Shown here: piece after piece, positions 34,562 through 43,393 of the stretch
Layout: each line of letters starts with the position of its first letter
Numbering within the stretch: position 1 is the stretch's first letter
Assembly (NCBI GenBank): GCA_947495685.1
Contig: CANLZY010000024.1
Coordinates: 26,115 to 90,114 of the forward strand
DNA from: an uncultured Tropicimonas sp.
GTDB taxonomy: Bacteria; Pseudomonadota; Alphaproteobacteria; Rhodobacterales; Rhodobacteraceae
DNA length: 64,000 bases
Reading direction: 5' to 3'
The notes under the pieces: model-generated
Databases searched by the model: none
The model's input: the letters and a program-made list of their open reading frames with translations, nothing else
Told to the model about the DNA's origin: nothing
Position numbers and translations under genes: made by a program

Positions 34562-35494
34562 TTACAGGGTCTGCAAGCCAAGCCAGCCAAGGTAGGCGGC
34601 GTAAAGGCCGCACAGTAGCACGCCTTCGGCGCGCGTGACGCTGCGGCCGGTTGCGGCGACCAGCAACAGAAGCGCGGTCGCGCCGATCATCACGGCCAGG
34701 TCGATCACCATGTCCGGGCGCAGCCCGGAGATCGGGCGAACCATTGCTGTTGTGCCCAGAATGCCCAGCAAGTTGAAGGTGTTGCTGCCGATCACGTTGC
34801 CGATTGCGACATCGGCATGTCCGCGCCGCGCTGCCGTGATCGAGGTCACGAGTTCAGGCAACGAGGTGCCGATGGCGACGATGCTCAACCCGATGATGGC
34901 ATCCGACACACCGAGTCCCTTGGCGAGCGACACAGCACCATGAACCAGCATTTGCGCGCCCAGAAGGGTCAGCAACAGCCCAAGGCCGAACGCCACGCCG
35001 GCTTTCGGAACCGACGGGTGGGGCAGATCGGGTGCATCTGCCGGGGCGGGGTTTGACGCTGCGCCCCTCAGGGTGAACATCAGGTAGACGGCAAGGCCGA
35101 CGAGCAGAAGTGCCCCGCCGCCGCGCCCGATATTGCCTGGCACCAGCAGCGCCGCGGCCGCAAGCGTCACGACGGCAAGCGCCGCGCCGTCCTGGCGCAG
35201 CGCCTGAGGCGCGACGGCAATCGGCGCCACCAACGCGGCTGTGCCGAGAATCAACAGGATATTGGCGATGTTGGAGCCGATGACGTTGCCCACGGCGATG
35301 CCGGGCGCACCTTGCAGCGCGGCCTGCACGCTGGTCACCAGCTCGGGCGTCGAGGTGCCAAACCCGACGATGGTAAGGCCGATCACCAACGGCGACAGCC
35401 CGGCACGCCCGGCAAGATCCACCGCGCCGCTGACCAACCGATCGCCACCGAAAAAGAGGGCGGCAAGACCGGCCGCGATGAGAAAGAGATCCAT
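34562..35494 (-). CDS. Calcium/sodium antiporter, CaCA family (second copy)
   Basis: The 310-residue membrane protein carries both alpha repeats of the CaCA exchangers: FGTSTPELVTSVQAALQG with GNVIGSNIANILLILG, and IGTSLPELVTSITAARRG with GNVIGSNTFNLLGILG. About ten helices are predicted. It is a paralogue of the gene at 14272, but with a shorter cytoplasmic loop rich in Pro and Ala rather than acidic residues. I chose the ATG at 35494, where the family N-terminus MDLFLIAAGLAALFFGGDRLV begins. It is convergent with the zf-CHCC gene. Confidence 0.92.
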   Translation of the reverse strand: MDLFLIAAGLAALFFGGDRLVSGAVDLAGRAGLSPLVIGLTIVGFGTSTPELVTSVQAALQGAPGIAVGNVIGSNIANILLILGTAALVAPIAVAPQALRQDGAALAVVTLAAAALLVPGNIGRGGGALLLVGLAVYLMFTLRGAASNPAPADAPDLPHPSVPKAGVAFGLGLLLTLLGAQMLVHGAVSLAKGLGVSDAIIGLSIVAIGTSLPELVTSITAARRGHADVAIGNVIGSNTFNLLGILGTTAMVRPISGLRPDMVIDLAVMIGATALLLLVAATGRSVTRAEGVLLCGLYAAYLGWLGLQTL

Positions 35495-35653
35495 TCCGTT
35501 GTCCGAGGGCCCGTACGCGATGCGCCGCCCGTCGGGCCCCCAAGTGCGGCTGTTGGAAGATAGGTGCGCGTGGGGGCTCTGCAAGTGCCTTCCGCTGGAC
35601 CGGCACGGAAAGCCGGGGTAGGTCTGTCGGGCAGTCACGAAGGAGCGCGCGAC

Positions 35654-38446
35654 ATGGCATTCGGCAAGGGTCACCACCTGCATCTGATCGACGGATCGGG
35701 CTTTATCTTTCGGGCCTACCACGCGTTGCCGCCGCTGACGCGAAAGTCCGACGGGCTGCCGATTGGCGCCGTGGCTGGCTTTTGCAACATGTTGCACCGC
35801 TACATCGAGGGCAATGCCGGGCCGGACGCGCCGACCCACGCGGCGGTGATCTTTGACTATTCCGGCAAGACCTTTCGCAACGCCCTGTACGACCAGTACA
35901 AGGCCAATCGCCCGCCTGCGCCCGAGGACCTGGTGCCGCAATTCCCGCTGACCCGCGATGCGACGCGGGCCTTCAACATCGCCTGCGAAGAGATCGAGGG
36001 TTATGAGGCCGATGACATCATCGCCACGCTGGCCTGTCAGGCCCGGGAGGCCGGTGGGCGCTGTACCATCATCAGTTCGGACAAGGACCTGATGCAGCTG
36101 GTCGGCGGCGGGGTCGAGATGCTGGACGCGATGAAGAACAAGCGCATCGGCATCGAACAGGTCGAGGAAAAATTCGGCGTCGGGCCGGACCGCGTGGTGG
36201 ATGTGCAAGCGCTGGCGGGCGATTCGGTGGACAACGTGCCCGGTGCGCCGGGCATCGGCATCAAGACCGCCGCGCAGCTGATCAACGAGTACGGCGATCT
36301 GGATTCATTGCTGGAACGCGCGAGCGAGATCAAGCAACCCAAGCGCCGCGAAACCCTGATCGGCAAGGCGGACCAGATCCGCTTGTCGCGGCAGCTGGTG
36401 CAGTTGGACTGCAGCACGCCGCTGGGCTTCACGCTCGACGACCTGGAGGTGAAGGAGCCTGACCCGGAGGCCCTGCTGGGGTTCCTGGGCGAGATGGAGT
36501 TTCGCACCCTGTCCAAGCGGATCGCCGATCAGATGGGGGTGGAAGCGCCGGCGATTGCCGATGTGCCCGCCGTGGCCGAGGCCGATGCGCCGGCGGCGCT
36601 GCCGTTCGACCATGACCAATACGAGGTGGTGCGCGATATGGCGGCGCTTCAGGTCTGGATCGACCGGATCAATGCGCGCGGCATCGTGGCCGTCGACACC
36701 GAAACAACCGGTCTGAACGAAATGGTCGTCGACCTGGTGGGGATCTGCCTGTCGGTGACGGCCGGACAGGCCTGTTATATCCCGTTGGGCCACCGCGCCG
36801 GAGGCGGAGACGGGCTGTTTGCCGAGGATGCGCTTGTCGAGGGCCAGATGCCGCTGGACGCCGCGCTTGCCGCGCTGAAGCCGGTGCTTGAGGACCCTGC
36901 TGTGCTGAAAATCGGCCAGAACATGAAGTACGACGCCAAGATCCTGTCGCGCTATGGCGTGCAGGTGGCGCCGATCGATGACACCATGCTGATGTCCTAT
37001 GCCATGCATGCCGGGGTGCACCGGCACGGGATGGACACGCTCAGCGAGCGATATCTTGGCCATGTGCCGATCCCGATCAAGGATCTGATCGGTTCGGGCA
37101 AGGGCCAGATCACCTTTGACCGGGTCGAGATCGACACGGCAGCAAAATACGCCGCCGAGGATGCCGACATTACGCTGCGCCTGTGGGAGGCGTTCAAGCC
37201 GCAATTGCACCGGACGCAGGTCACGACCGTCTATGAAACGCTGGAACGGCCCCTGGTGCCGGTGCTGGCGCGCATGGAGATGGCCGGCGTCAAGGTTGAC
37301 CGCGACACGCTGAGCCGGATGTCCAATGCCTTTGCCCAGAAAATGGCCGGGCTGGAGGCCGAGATCCACGAGCTTGCCGGCGAGACCTTCAATGTCGGCT
37401 CCCCAAGCCAGGTCGGCGAACTCCTGTTCGAGCGGATGGGACTGGAGGGCGGCAAGAAGGGCAAGACCGGCAAGTATGCCACGCCAGCAGACGTGCTGGA
37501 GGATCTGGCGACCGAGCACGAGTTGCCGGCACGGGTGCTTGACTGGCGCCAACTCCAGAAGCTCAAGTCGACATATACCGACGCGCTGCAGGAACATATC
37601 AACCCCGACACCGGGCGGGTACACACGTCCTATCTCCAGACCGGGGCGAATACCGGGCGTCTGGCCTCGTCCGACCCGAACCTGCAGAATATCCCGGTGC
37701 GCAGTGAAGAGGGCCGTCGCATCCGCGAAGCCTTCGTGGCCGAGCCGGGCAAGGTGCTGGTCAGCCTCGACTATTCCCAGATCGAATTGCGGATCCTGGC
37801 CCACGTCGCCAACATCGACGCGCTGAAGCAGGCGTTCCGCGAGGGGCAGGACATTCACGCCATGACGGCGTCGGAAATGTTCAACGTTCCGATGGACCAG
37901 ATGACCCCGGACATCCGCCGTCAGGCCAAGGCGATCAACTTTGGTGTGATCTATGGCATCTCGGGGTTCGGGCTGGCGCGCAATCTGCGCATCCCGCGCA
38001 GCGAGGCACAGGGCTTCATCGACCGCTATTTCGAACGATTTCCCGGCATTCGGACCTACATGGACGAGACGGTGGCCTTCGCCAAGGAACATGGCCGGGT
38101 CGAAACGCTGTTTGGCCGCAAGATCCACACGCCGGAGATCAACGCCAAGGGGCCGGGCGCCGGCTTTGCCAAGCGTGCGGCGATCAACGCGCCGATCCAG
38201 GGCACGGCGGCCGATGTGATCCGTCGGGCGATGGTCCGCATGGACGACGCCATTGTCGACCTGCCTGCGACCATGCTGTTGCAGGTTCACGACGAACTGA
38301 TTTTCGAGGTGGACGAAAGCGCGGTCGACGAGACCATCGCCCGGGTCCGCACGGTCATGGAAACCGCCGCCGAACCAGCGGTCAGGCTTGACGTGCCGCT
38401 GGTGGTCGATGCCGGGCAAGGGGCGAACTGGGCCGAGGCCCACTGA
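35654..38446 (+). CDS. polA: DNA polymerase I
   Basis: PolA fills gaps during repair and removes RNA primers. The 930-residue protein has all three domains. The 5'-3' exonuclease (about residues 1-290) includes YEADDIIATLA and DSVDNVPGAPGIGIKTA. The proofreading exonuclease retains its acidic residues (AVDTETTGLNE near residue 346, AAEDADITLRLWEAF). The polymerase has motif A DYSQIELRILAH, motif B RRQAKAINFGVIYGISGFGL and motif C QVHDELIFEV. GAAGGAG lies eight to nine bases before the ATG. It stands alone. Confidence 0.97.
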   Translation: MAFGKGHHLHLIDGSGFIFRAYHALPPLTRKSDGLPIGAVAGFCNMLHRYIEGNAGPDAPTHAAVIFDYSGKTFRNALYDQYKANRPPAPEDLVPQFPLTRDATRAFNIACEEIEGYEADDIIATLACQAREAGGRCTIISSDKDLMQLVGGGVEMLDAMKNKRIGIEQVEEKFGVGPDRVVDVQALAGDSVDNVPGAPGIGIKTAAQLINEYGDLDSLLERASEIKQPKRRETLIGKADQIRLSRQLVQLDCSTPLGFTLDDLEVKEPDPEALLGFLGEMEFRTLSKRIADQMGVEAPAIADVPAVAEADAPAALPFDHDQYEVVRDMAALQVWIDRINARGIVAVDTETTGLNEMVVDLVGICLSVTAGQACYIPLGHRAGGGDGLFAEDALVEGQMPLDAALAALKPVLEDPAVLKIGQNMKYDAKILSRYGVQVAPIDDTMLMSYAMHAGVHRHGMDTLSERYLGHVPIPIKDLIGSGKGQITFDRVEIDTAAKYAAEDADITLRLWEAFKPQLHRTQVTTVYETLERPLVPVLARMEMAGVKVDRDTLSRMSNAFAQKMAGLEAEIHELAGETFNVGSPSQVGELLFERMGLEGGKKGKTGKYATPADVLEDLATEHELPARVLDWRQLQKLKSTYTDALQEHINPDTGRVHTSYLQTGANTGRLASSDPNLQNIPVRSEEGRRIREAFVAEPGKVLVSLDYSQIELRILAHVANIDALKQAFREGQDIHAMTASEMFNVPMDQMTPDIRRQAKAINFGVIYGISGFGLARNLRIPRSEAQGFIDRYFERFPGIRTYMDETVAFAKEHGRVETLFGRKIHTPEINAKGPGAGFAKRAAINAPIQGTAADVIRRAMVRMDDAIVDLPATMLLQVHDELIFEVDESAVDETIARVRTVMETAAEPAVRLDVPLVVDAGQGANWAEAH

Positions 38447-38635
38447 GTCCAAGGCGGTCATCGCGTCCGGAGACGGGGTGACGGGGTTTGTCTGGTCTGC
38501 GCGGAACAGGGTTGGCGCTGATCCGGTCTCGAGACGTTTCGCCCCCCGGCGGCGGCTGCGCATCATCGGACTGGGCCTTGCTTCCGGCAGGGGCATTTGA
38601 TCCAAGAAGCATGACACTGCCCAGAGGCTCCGACG

Positions 38636-39589
38636 ATGCCACACGATCATCATCACCACGACCATCCTCACATTGATGTCGACAGCGGGGACCGGCGGGT
38701 TTTTGCGGCGGTGGCGGTGAACGTGCTGCTGACCTTTGTACAGATCGTGGCCGGGGTGCTCTCCGGATCTCTGGCACTGATTGCGGACGCAATTCACAAT
38801 CTCAGCGATGCGCTGTCGCTCGTCATCGCCTTTGTTGCCCGCCGGATCGCGCGGCGCCCCGCCGATGAGCGGATGACCTTTGGATACGGGCGTGCCGAGG
38901 TCGTGGCCGCGCTGATCAACTATACCACGCTGGTCGTGATTGCCTTTTACCTGGCGGCGGAGGGGGTGAACCGGTTGATGGATCCGCCCGAGGTTCAGGG
39001 CTGGATCGTGGTGATCGTTGCCGGGGTGGCGCTGGTGATCGACACCGCGACGGCGCTGCTGATCTTTGGCATGTCGAAAGACAGCGTGAACATGCGCGCC
39101 GCCTTTCTGCACAACGTGATGGATGCGCTCGGCTCCGTGGCGGTGATCGTCGCGGGCACGCTGATCCTGCTGTACGATTGGCAGCTGGTGGACCCGTTGG
39201 TGACGCTGATGATCGCGGGATACATCCTGTGGCACACGGGCCGCGAAATCGGGCCGGTGATCCGGATTCTGATGCTGGGCAGCCCGGACCGGCTGTCGAC
39301 CGGCGAGGTGCTTGGCGCCATGGAGGCGACCAAGGGCGTCGCGGATGTGCATCATCTGCACTTGTGGCAGATGGGCGAGCACGAGGCGTCGCTGGAGGCG
39401 CATGTCGTGCTGGAAGACGACGCGAATCCGACCGACGTGAAGCTGGCCTTGAAGGACGTTCTGACCAGCCGTTTTGGCATTGCCCATTCGGCGCTGGAGA
39501 TGGAACGCTGGAACGATCGTTGCCCGGATGCCTTGCGGATCGGCCATGCGTGCGGCCCGAAGAGCAAGGCGACCCACCGTCACGCTTGA
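38636..39589 (+). CDS. Cation diffusion facilitator (zinc/cobalt/cadmium exporter)
   Basis: The 317-residue protein exports divalent metal ions, usually Zn2+, in exchange for protons. It starts with a His-rich segment, PHDHHHHDHPH, and has six helices. The metal site reads ADAIHNLSDALS in helix 2 and AFLHNVMDALG in helix 5, that is HxxxD in each. A C-terminal ferredoxin-like domain follows (GVADVHHLHLWQMGEHEASLEAHVV). The HxxxD/HxxxD arrangement is the zinc-transporting type. Confidence 0.94.
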   Translation: MPHDHHHHDHPHIDVDSGDRRVFAAVAVNVLLTFVQIVAGVLSGSLALIADAIHNLSDALSLVIAFVARRIARRPADERMTFGYGRAEVVAALINYTTLVVIAFYLAAEGVNRLMDPPEVQGWIVVIVAGVALVIDTATALLIFGMSKDSVNMRAAFLHNVMDALGSVAVIVAGTLILLYDWQLVDPLVTLMIAGYILWHTGREIGPVIRILMLGSPDRLSTGEVLGAMEATKGVADVHHLHLWQMGEHEASLEAHVVLEDDANPTDVKLALKDVLTSRFGIAHSALEMERWNDRCPDALRIGHACGPKSKATHRHA

Positions 39590-39640
39590 CGTACAGGTCA
39601 GCGGTGTCGTTTGTTCCTGCGAAGTCTTGGAGAGGAACGG

Positions 39641-40444
39641 ATGTCAGAAGAGCTTGTAAGGGTCGTGAATATGACCGGGCCGGTGGCCGAAGTCTGGTTG
39701 AATCGCCCGAAAAAGAAAAACGCCCTGACATTGGAAATGCTGGACGCGCTGGTTGCCGTTGGCAGGCAGTTGGCCGCAGAGCCGGGCCTGCGCGCGGTGG
39801 TGCTGGCCGGCGAGGGCGAGGATTTCTGCGCCGGGCTGGATACCAGCGCGTTGATGGCGATGGCCGGCAAACTGGACGCAGTGAAGGCCGAAATGCTCAA
39901 TCCGCCGCACGGCGAGACGGGCAACCGGTTCCAGCTGCCCGCGCTGATCTGGTCGCGGGTTCCGGCGCCGGTGATCGCAGCGCTGGACGGGGTGTGTTTC
40001 GGTGCCGGGGCGCAACTTGCCCTCGGGGCGGATTTTCGGATTGCGCGGCCCGATGTCCGGTTCTCGATCATGGAGGGCAAGTGGGGCCTGATCCCGGACA
40101 TGGGGATTTCGCAGAGCCTTCCGCGCCTGATGCCCGCCGACCGGGCCAAGGAACTCGTCATGACGGCGCGCATCCTGCGGGGCGCCGAGGCCTATTCGCT
40201 TGGCCTGGTCACGCGACTGTCCGACGATCCTGTCGCAGACGCGCGGTCCTTTGCCCATGCGCTCGCTGCGCGGTCCCCCGATGCGATCCGGTCCGGCAAG
40301 GCGCTGATCGACCAGATGTATGCCCCCGCGACCGAAGATGGACTGGCTCTGGAGGCAAGGCTTCAGGCCGACCTGATGGGCTCGCCGAACCAGGTCGAGA
40401 CAATCATGGCAAACATGCAGAAACGCGAGCCTGTCTATCGCTGA
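39641..40444 (+). CDS. Enoyl-CoA hydratase/isomerase (crotonase) family protein
   Basis: The 267-residue protein has the crotonase oxyanion-hole segments AVVLAGEGEDFCAGLDTSAL and ALDGVCFGAGAQLALGADFRIARP, followed by FSIMEGKWGLIPDMGISQSLPRL. The Glu in MEGKWGL/PDMG matches the family acid region in a non-standard context, so the exact reaction (hydratase, isomerase or other acyl-CoA chemistry) is not fixed. GGAGAGGA precedes the ATG. A hairpin terminator follows directly. Confidence 0.85.
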   Translation: MSEELVRVVNMTGPVAEVWLNRPKKKNALTLEMLDALVAVGRQLAAEPGLRAVVLAGEGEDFCAGLDTSALMAMAGKLDAVKAEMLNPPHGETGNRFQLPALIWSRVPAPVIAALDGVCFGAGAQLALGADFRIARPDVRFSIMEGKWGLIPDMGISQSLPRLMPADRAKELVMTARILRGAEAYSLGLVTRLSDDPVADARSFAHALAARSPDAIRSGKALIDQMYAPATEDGLALEARLQADLMGSPNQVETIMANMQKREPVYR

Positions 40445-40455
40445 CGCATGTACCA

Positions 40456-40484
40456 GCCTGACGCACCGTATGTGGGCGTCAGGC
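40456..40484. terminator. Bidirectional hairpin between convergent genes
   Basis: GCCTGACGC (40456-40464) pairs perfectly with GCGTCAGGC (40476-40484). It begins 12 bases after the crotonase stop and overlaps the last codons and stop of the convergent DUF2798 gene, so it can serve both. There is no clear T-run. Confidence 0.6.
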
Positions 40485-40739
40485 CTTGGCCGCGTCGGTC
40501 TGGGGCGCCGGGGCATCCGGGGCGACGATCCGGTGCACGATCCGGCGGGCGACGGGCCCAACGACCGTGACCACCGGGAAGGCGATGGCCCAGGAGGTCA
40601 GCCAGCTTGACAGCCACAGCAGGACAAAGCCGTCCACGAGCCCGAGGGCCCGGTAGGTAGAGACGCCGGAGATGATGAACGACATCATCGACGACAGGAC
40701 AAGCGCAAAGACATAGGGTTCGAAGCGTCTGGGGATCAT
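40479..40739 (-). CDS. DUF2798 family small membrane protein
   Basis: The 86-residue protein has two transmembrane helices (YVFALVLSSMMSFIISGVSTY and SWAIAFPVVTVVGPVARRIV) in the DUF2798 arrangement, with the conserved FALVLSSMMSF start and the basic P-ARRIV end. A short Pro/Ala tail follows. Function unknown. Confidence 0.82.
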   Translation of the reverse strand: MIPRRFEPYVFALVLSSMMSFIISGVSTYRALGLVDGFVLLWLSSWLTSWAIAFPVVTVVGPVARRIVHRIVAPDAPAPQTDAAKA

Positions 40740-40846
40740 GGGGCAACTCTATCTGATTTGCGTTGATGGATTCCAACACGTGAATGGAAATGCCAACCCT
40801 GCGGCCCGCACAAGTGTTGTGCGGGATAGCAGGCGGCCGGAACGGT

Positions 40847-41449
40847 TCAGGGAAGCTCCGAAGTGAGGATCACCGGGAAAAACACCCCCGCTGACCACAG
40901 CCCGAACCACACTTCGCCCTGATGGTTGTGATGCTGGCCAAGGTCGACGAGCCGGTAGAAGGTCTTGCGGTCGATCAGGGCCTCAAGGTTCACCCGCACC
41001 AGAACATAGGGCGATGGCTCGCCGGTGTCCGGGTCGCGCTCGACCCGAATCGGGTGCTCCGGGCCTGCGGTGACGGTATCGCCGACATGGGTGGTAAAGG
41101 TGATGACCTGGTCGACGCCGTTGCCCACCGCATTGGCATCATTGGCCACGAAGGGCGCATCCTCGACGCGAATCCCCACCTTTTCGACAGGTGTGACAAG
41201 GAAATAGTCGTCGCCGTCCTTGCGCAGGATCGAGGAAAACAGCTTGACGAGGGGTGCCCTGCCGATCGGCGTGCCGTTGTAGAACCAGGTGCCGTCGCGG
41301 CGGATTTCCATGTCCAGATCGCCGCAAAACGGCGGGTTCCACAGGTGAACGGGCGGCAAGCCGCCCGATCTGGCGGCTTTGGTCGCGGCGGCGGCAAGGC
41401 TTTCGGCAGTTGGCGGAGCACCCATTTGTATTGTTCCCGTTTTTGTCAT
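40847..41449 (-). CDS. DUF1285 family protein
   Basis: The 200-residue soluble protein matches DUF1285, a two-domain beta-rich family: LWNPPFCGDLDMEIRRDGTWFYNGTPIGR, VKLFSSILRKDGDDYFLVTPVEKVGIRVEDAPF, and a C-terminal RKTFYRLVDLG segment. The function is unknown. An in-frame ATG at 41425 is an alternative start. It is divergent from the MoxR gene, with 61 bases between starts, and is a frequent neighbour of that block in alphaproteobacteria. Confidence 0.85.
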   Translation of the reverse strand: MTKTGTIQMGAPPTAESLAAAATKAARSGGLPPVHLWNPPFCGDLDMEIRRDGTWFYNGTPIGRAPLVKLFSSILRKDGDDYFLVTPVEKVGIRVEDAPFVANDANAVGNGVDQVITFTTHVGDTVTAGPEHPIRVERDPDTGEPSPYVLVRVNLEALIDRKTFYRLVDLGQHHNHQGEVWFGLWSAGVFFPVILTSELP

Positions 41450-41510
41450 TTGTTCCGGGCGGATTATCTGCCTTACTGGTCACATCACAAAATGCCCGAG
41501 GAACTTCTTC

Positions 41511-42514
<1,004 letters not shown>

Positions 42515-42518
<4 letters not shown>

Positions 42519-43393
42519 GCCAGGCCGGACCACAGCTTCGAACCCGTGCCGAGGGGCTGGCCACCGCGTTGCCGCCGCTATTGGCGCAGGCGGAGCATCT
42601 GGCCTCGACCGTGATGCTGGGGTCGCATGGACGCCGCCGCAGCGGCATGGGCGACGAGTTCTGGCAGTACCGCCCGATCAGCCAGGGCGACGAGGCCCGC
42701 CAGATCGACTGGCGGCGGTCGGCGCGCTCTGATGTGCATTTCATCCGTCAGAAGGAATGGCAGGCCGCACAGAGCGTGGTGATCTGGGTCGACGGGTCTC
42801 GCAGCATGGGGTTTTCGGGCGACAGCAACCGCCCGGCAAAGTCCGACCGGGCACGCCTGCTGGCGCTGGCGTTGTCGGTCTTGTTGGTGCGGGCGGGCGA
42901 GCGGGTCGGGTTGTCGAACCTTGGCACCCCACCGCGCAGCGGTCAGGTACAGCTGGTGCGGTTGGCCGAGGCGCTGAGCGGCTCGTTGTCGGACGACGAT
43001 TACGGCACCCCGCAGACGCCGGGCCTTCCGGCCCATGCGCGCGCCGTGTTCCTGTCGGATTTCATGGGAAACATGGAGGGCGTCGAAGCGGCGCTGGCCA
43101 AGGCCGCCGATCGGGGGGTGCGCGGCACCCTGTTCCAGATTCTCGACCCGGTGGAGGAGACGTTCCCCTTCGACGGGCGGACGATCTTTGAAAGCATGGG
43201 TGGCACGCTCAGCCACGAAACGCTCAAGGCAGGCGAGTTGAAGGATCGCTATCTGGAACGGCTGGCCGAACGCAAGGACAGGCTGGACCATCTGGCCCGA
43301 CTGTCGGGGTGGCTGTACGAATGCCACCACACCGGTGACAGCGCGCAATCGGCGCTGCTGTGGCTGTATTCCGCGTTGGAGCGCCGCCGCTGA
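42515..43393 (+). CDS. DUF58 domain protein (VWA-like partner of MoxR)
   Basis: The 292-residue protein has the DUF58 block GMGDEFWQYRPISQGDEARQIDWRRSARSD, then a VWA-like metal-site core, WVDGSRSMGFSG, which is a MIDAS DxSxS-type motif. DUF58 proteins are typical partners of MoxR ATPases. The GTG start overlaps the MoxR stop by four bases, and its stop overlaps the next gene. Confidence 0.9.

Noticed and set aside
36305..39583. A long open frame of over 1,000 codons on the minus strand opposite polA and the CDF gene
   Set aside because: It is the complement of two well-supported genes in GC-rich DNA, its translation is rich in Arg, His and Gln without any family motif, and it has no ribosome site.
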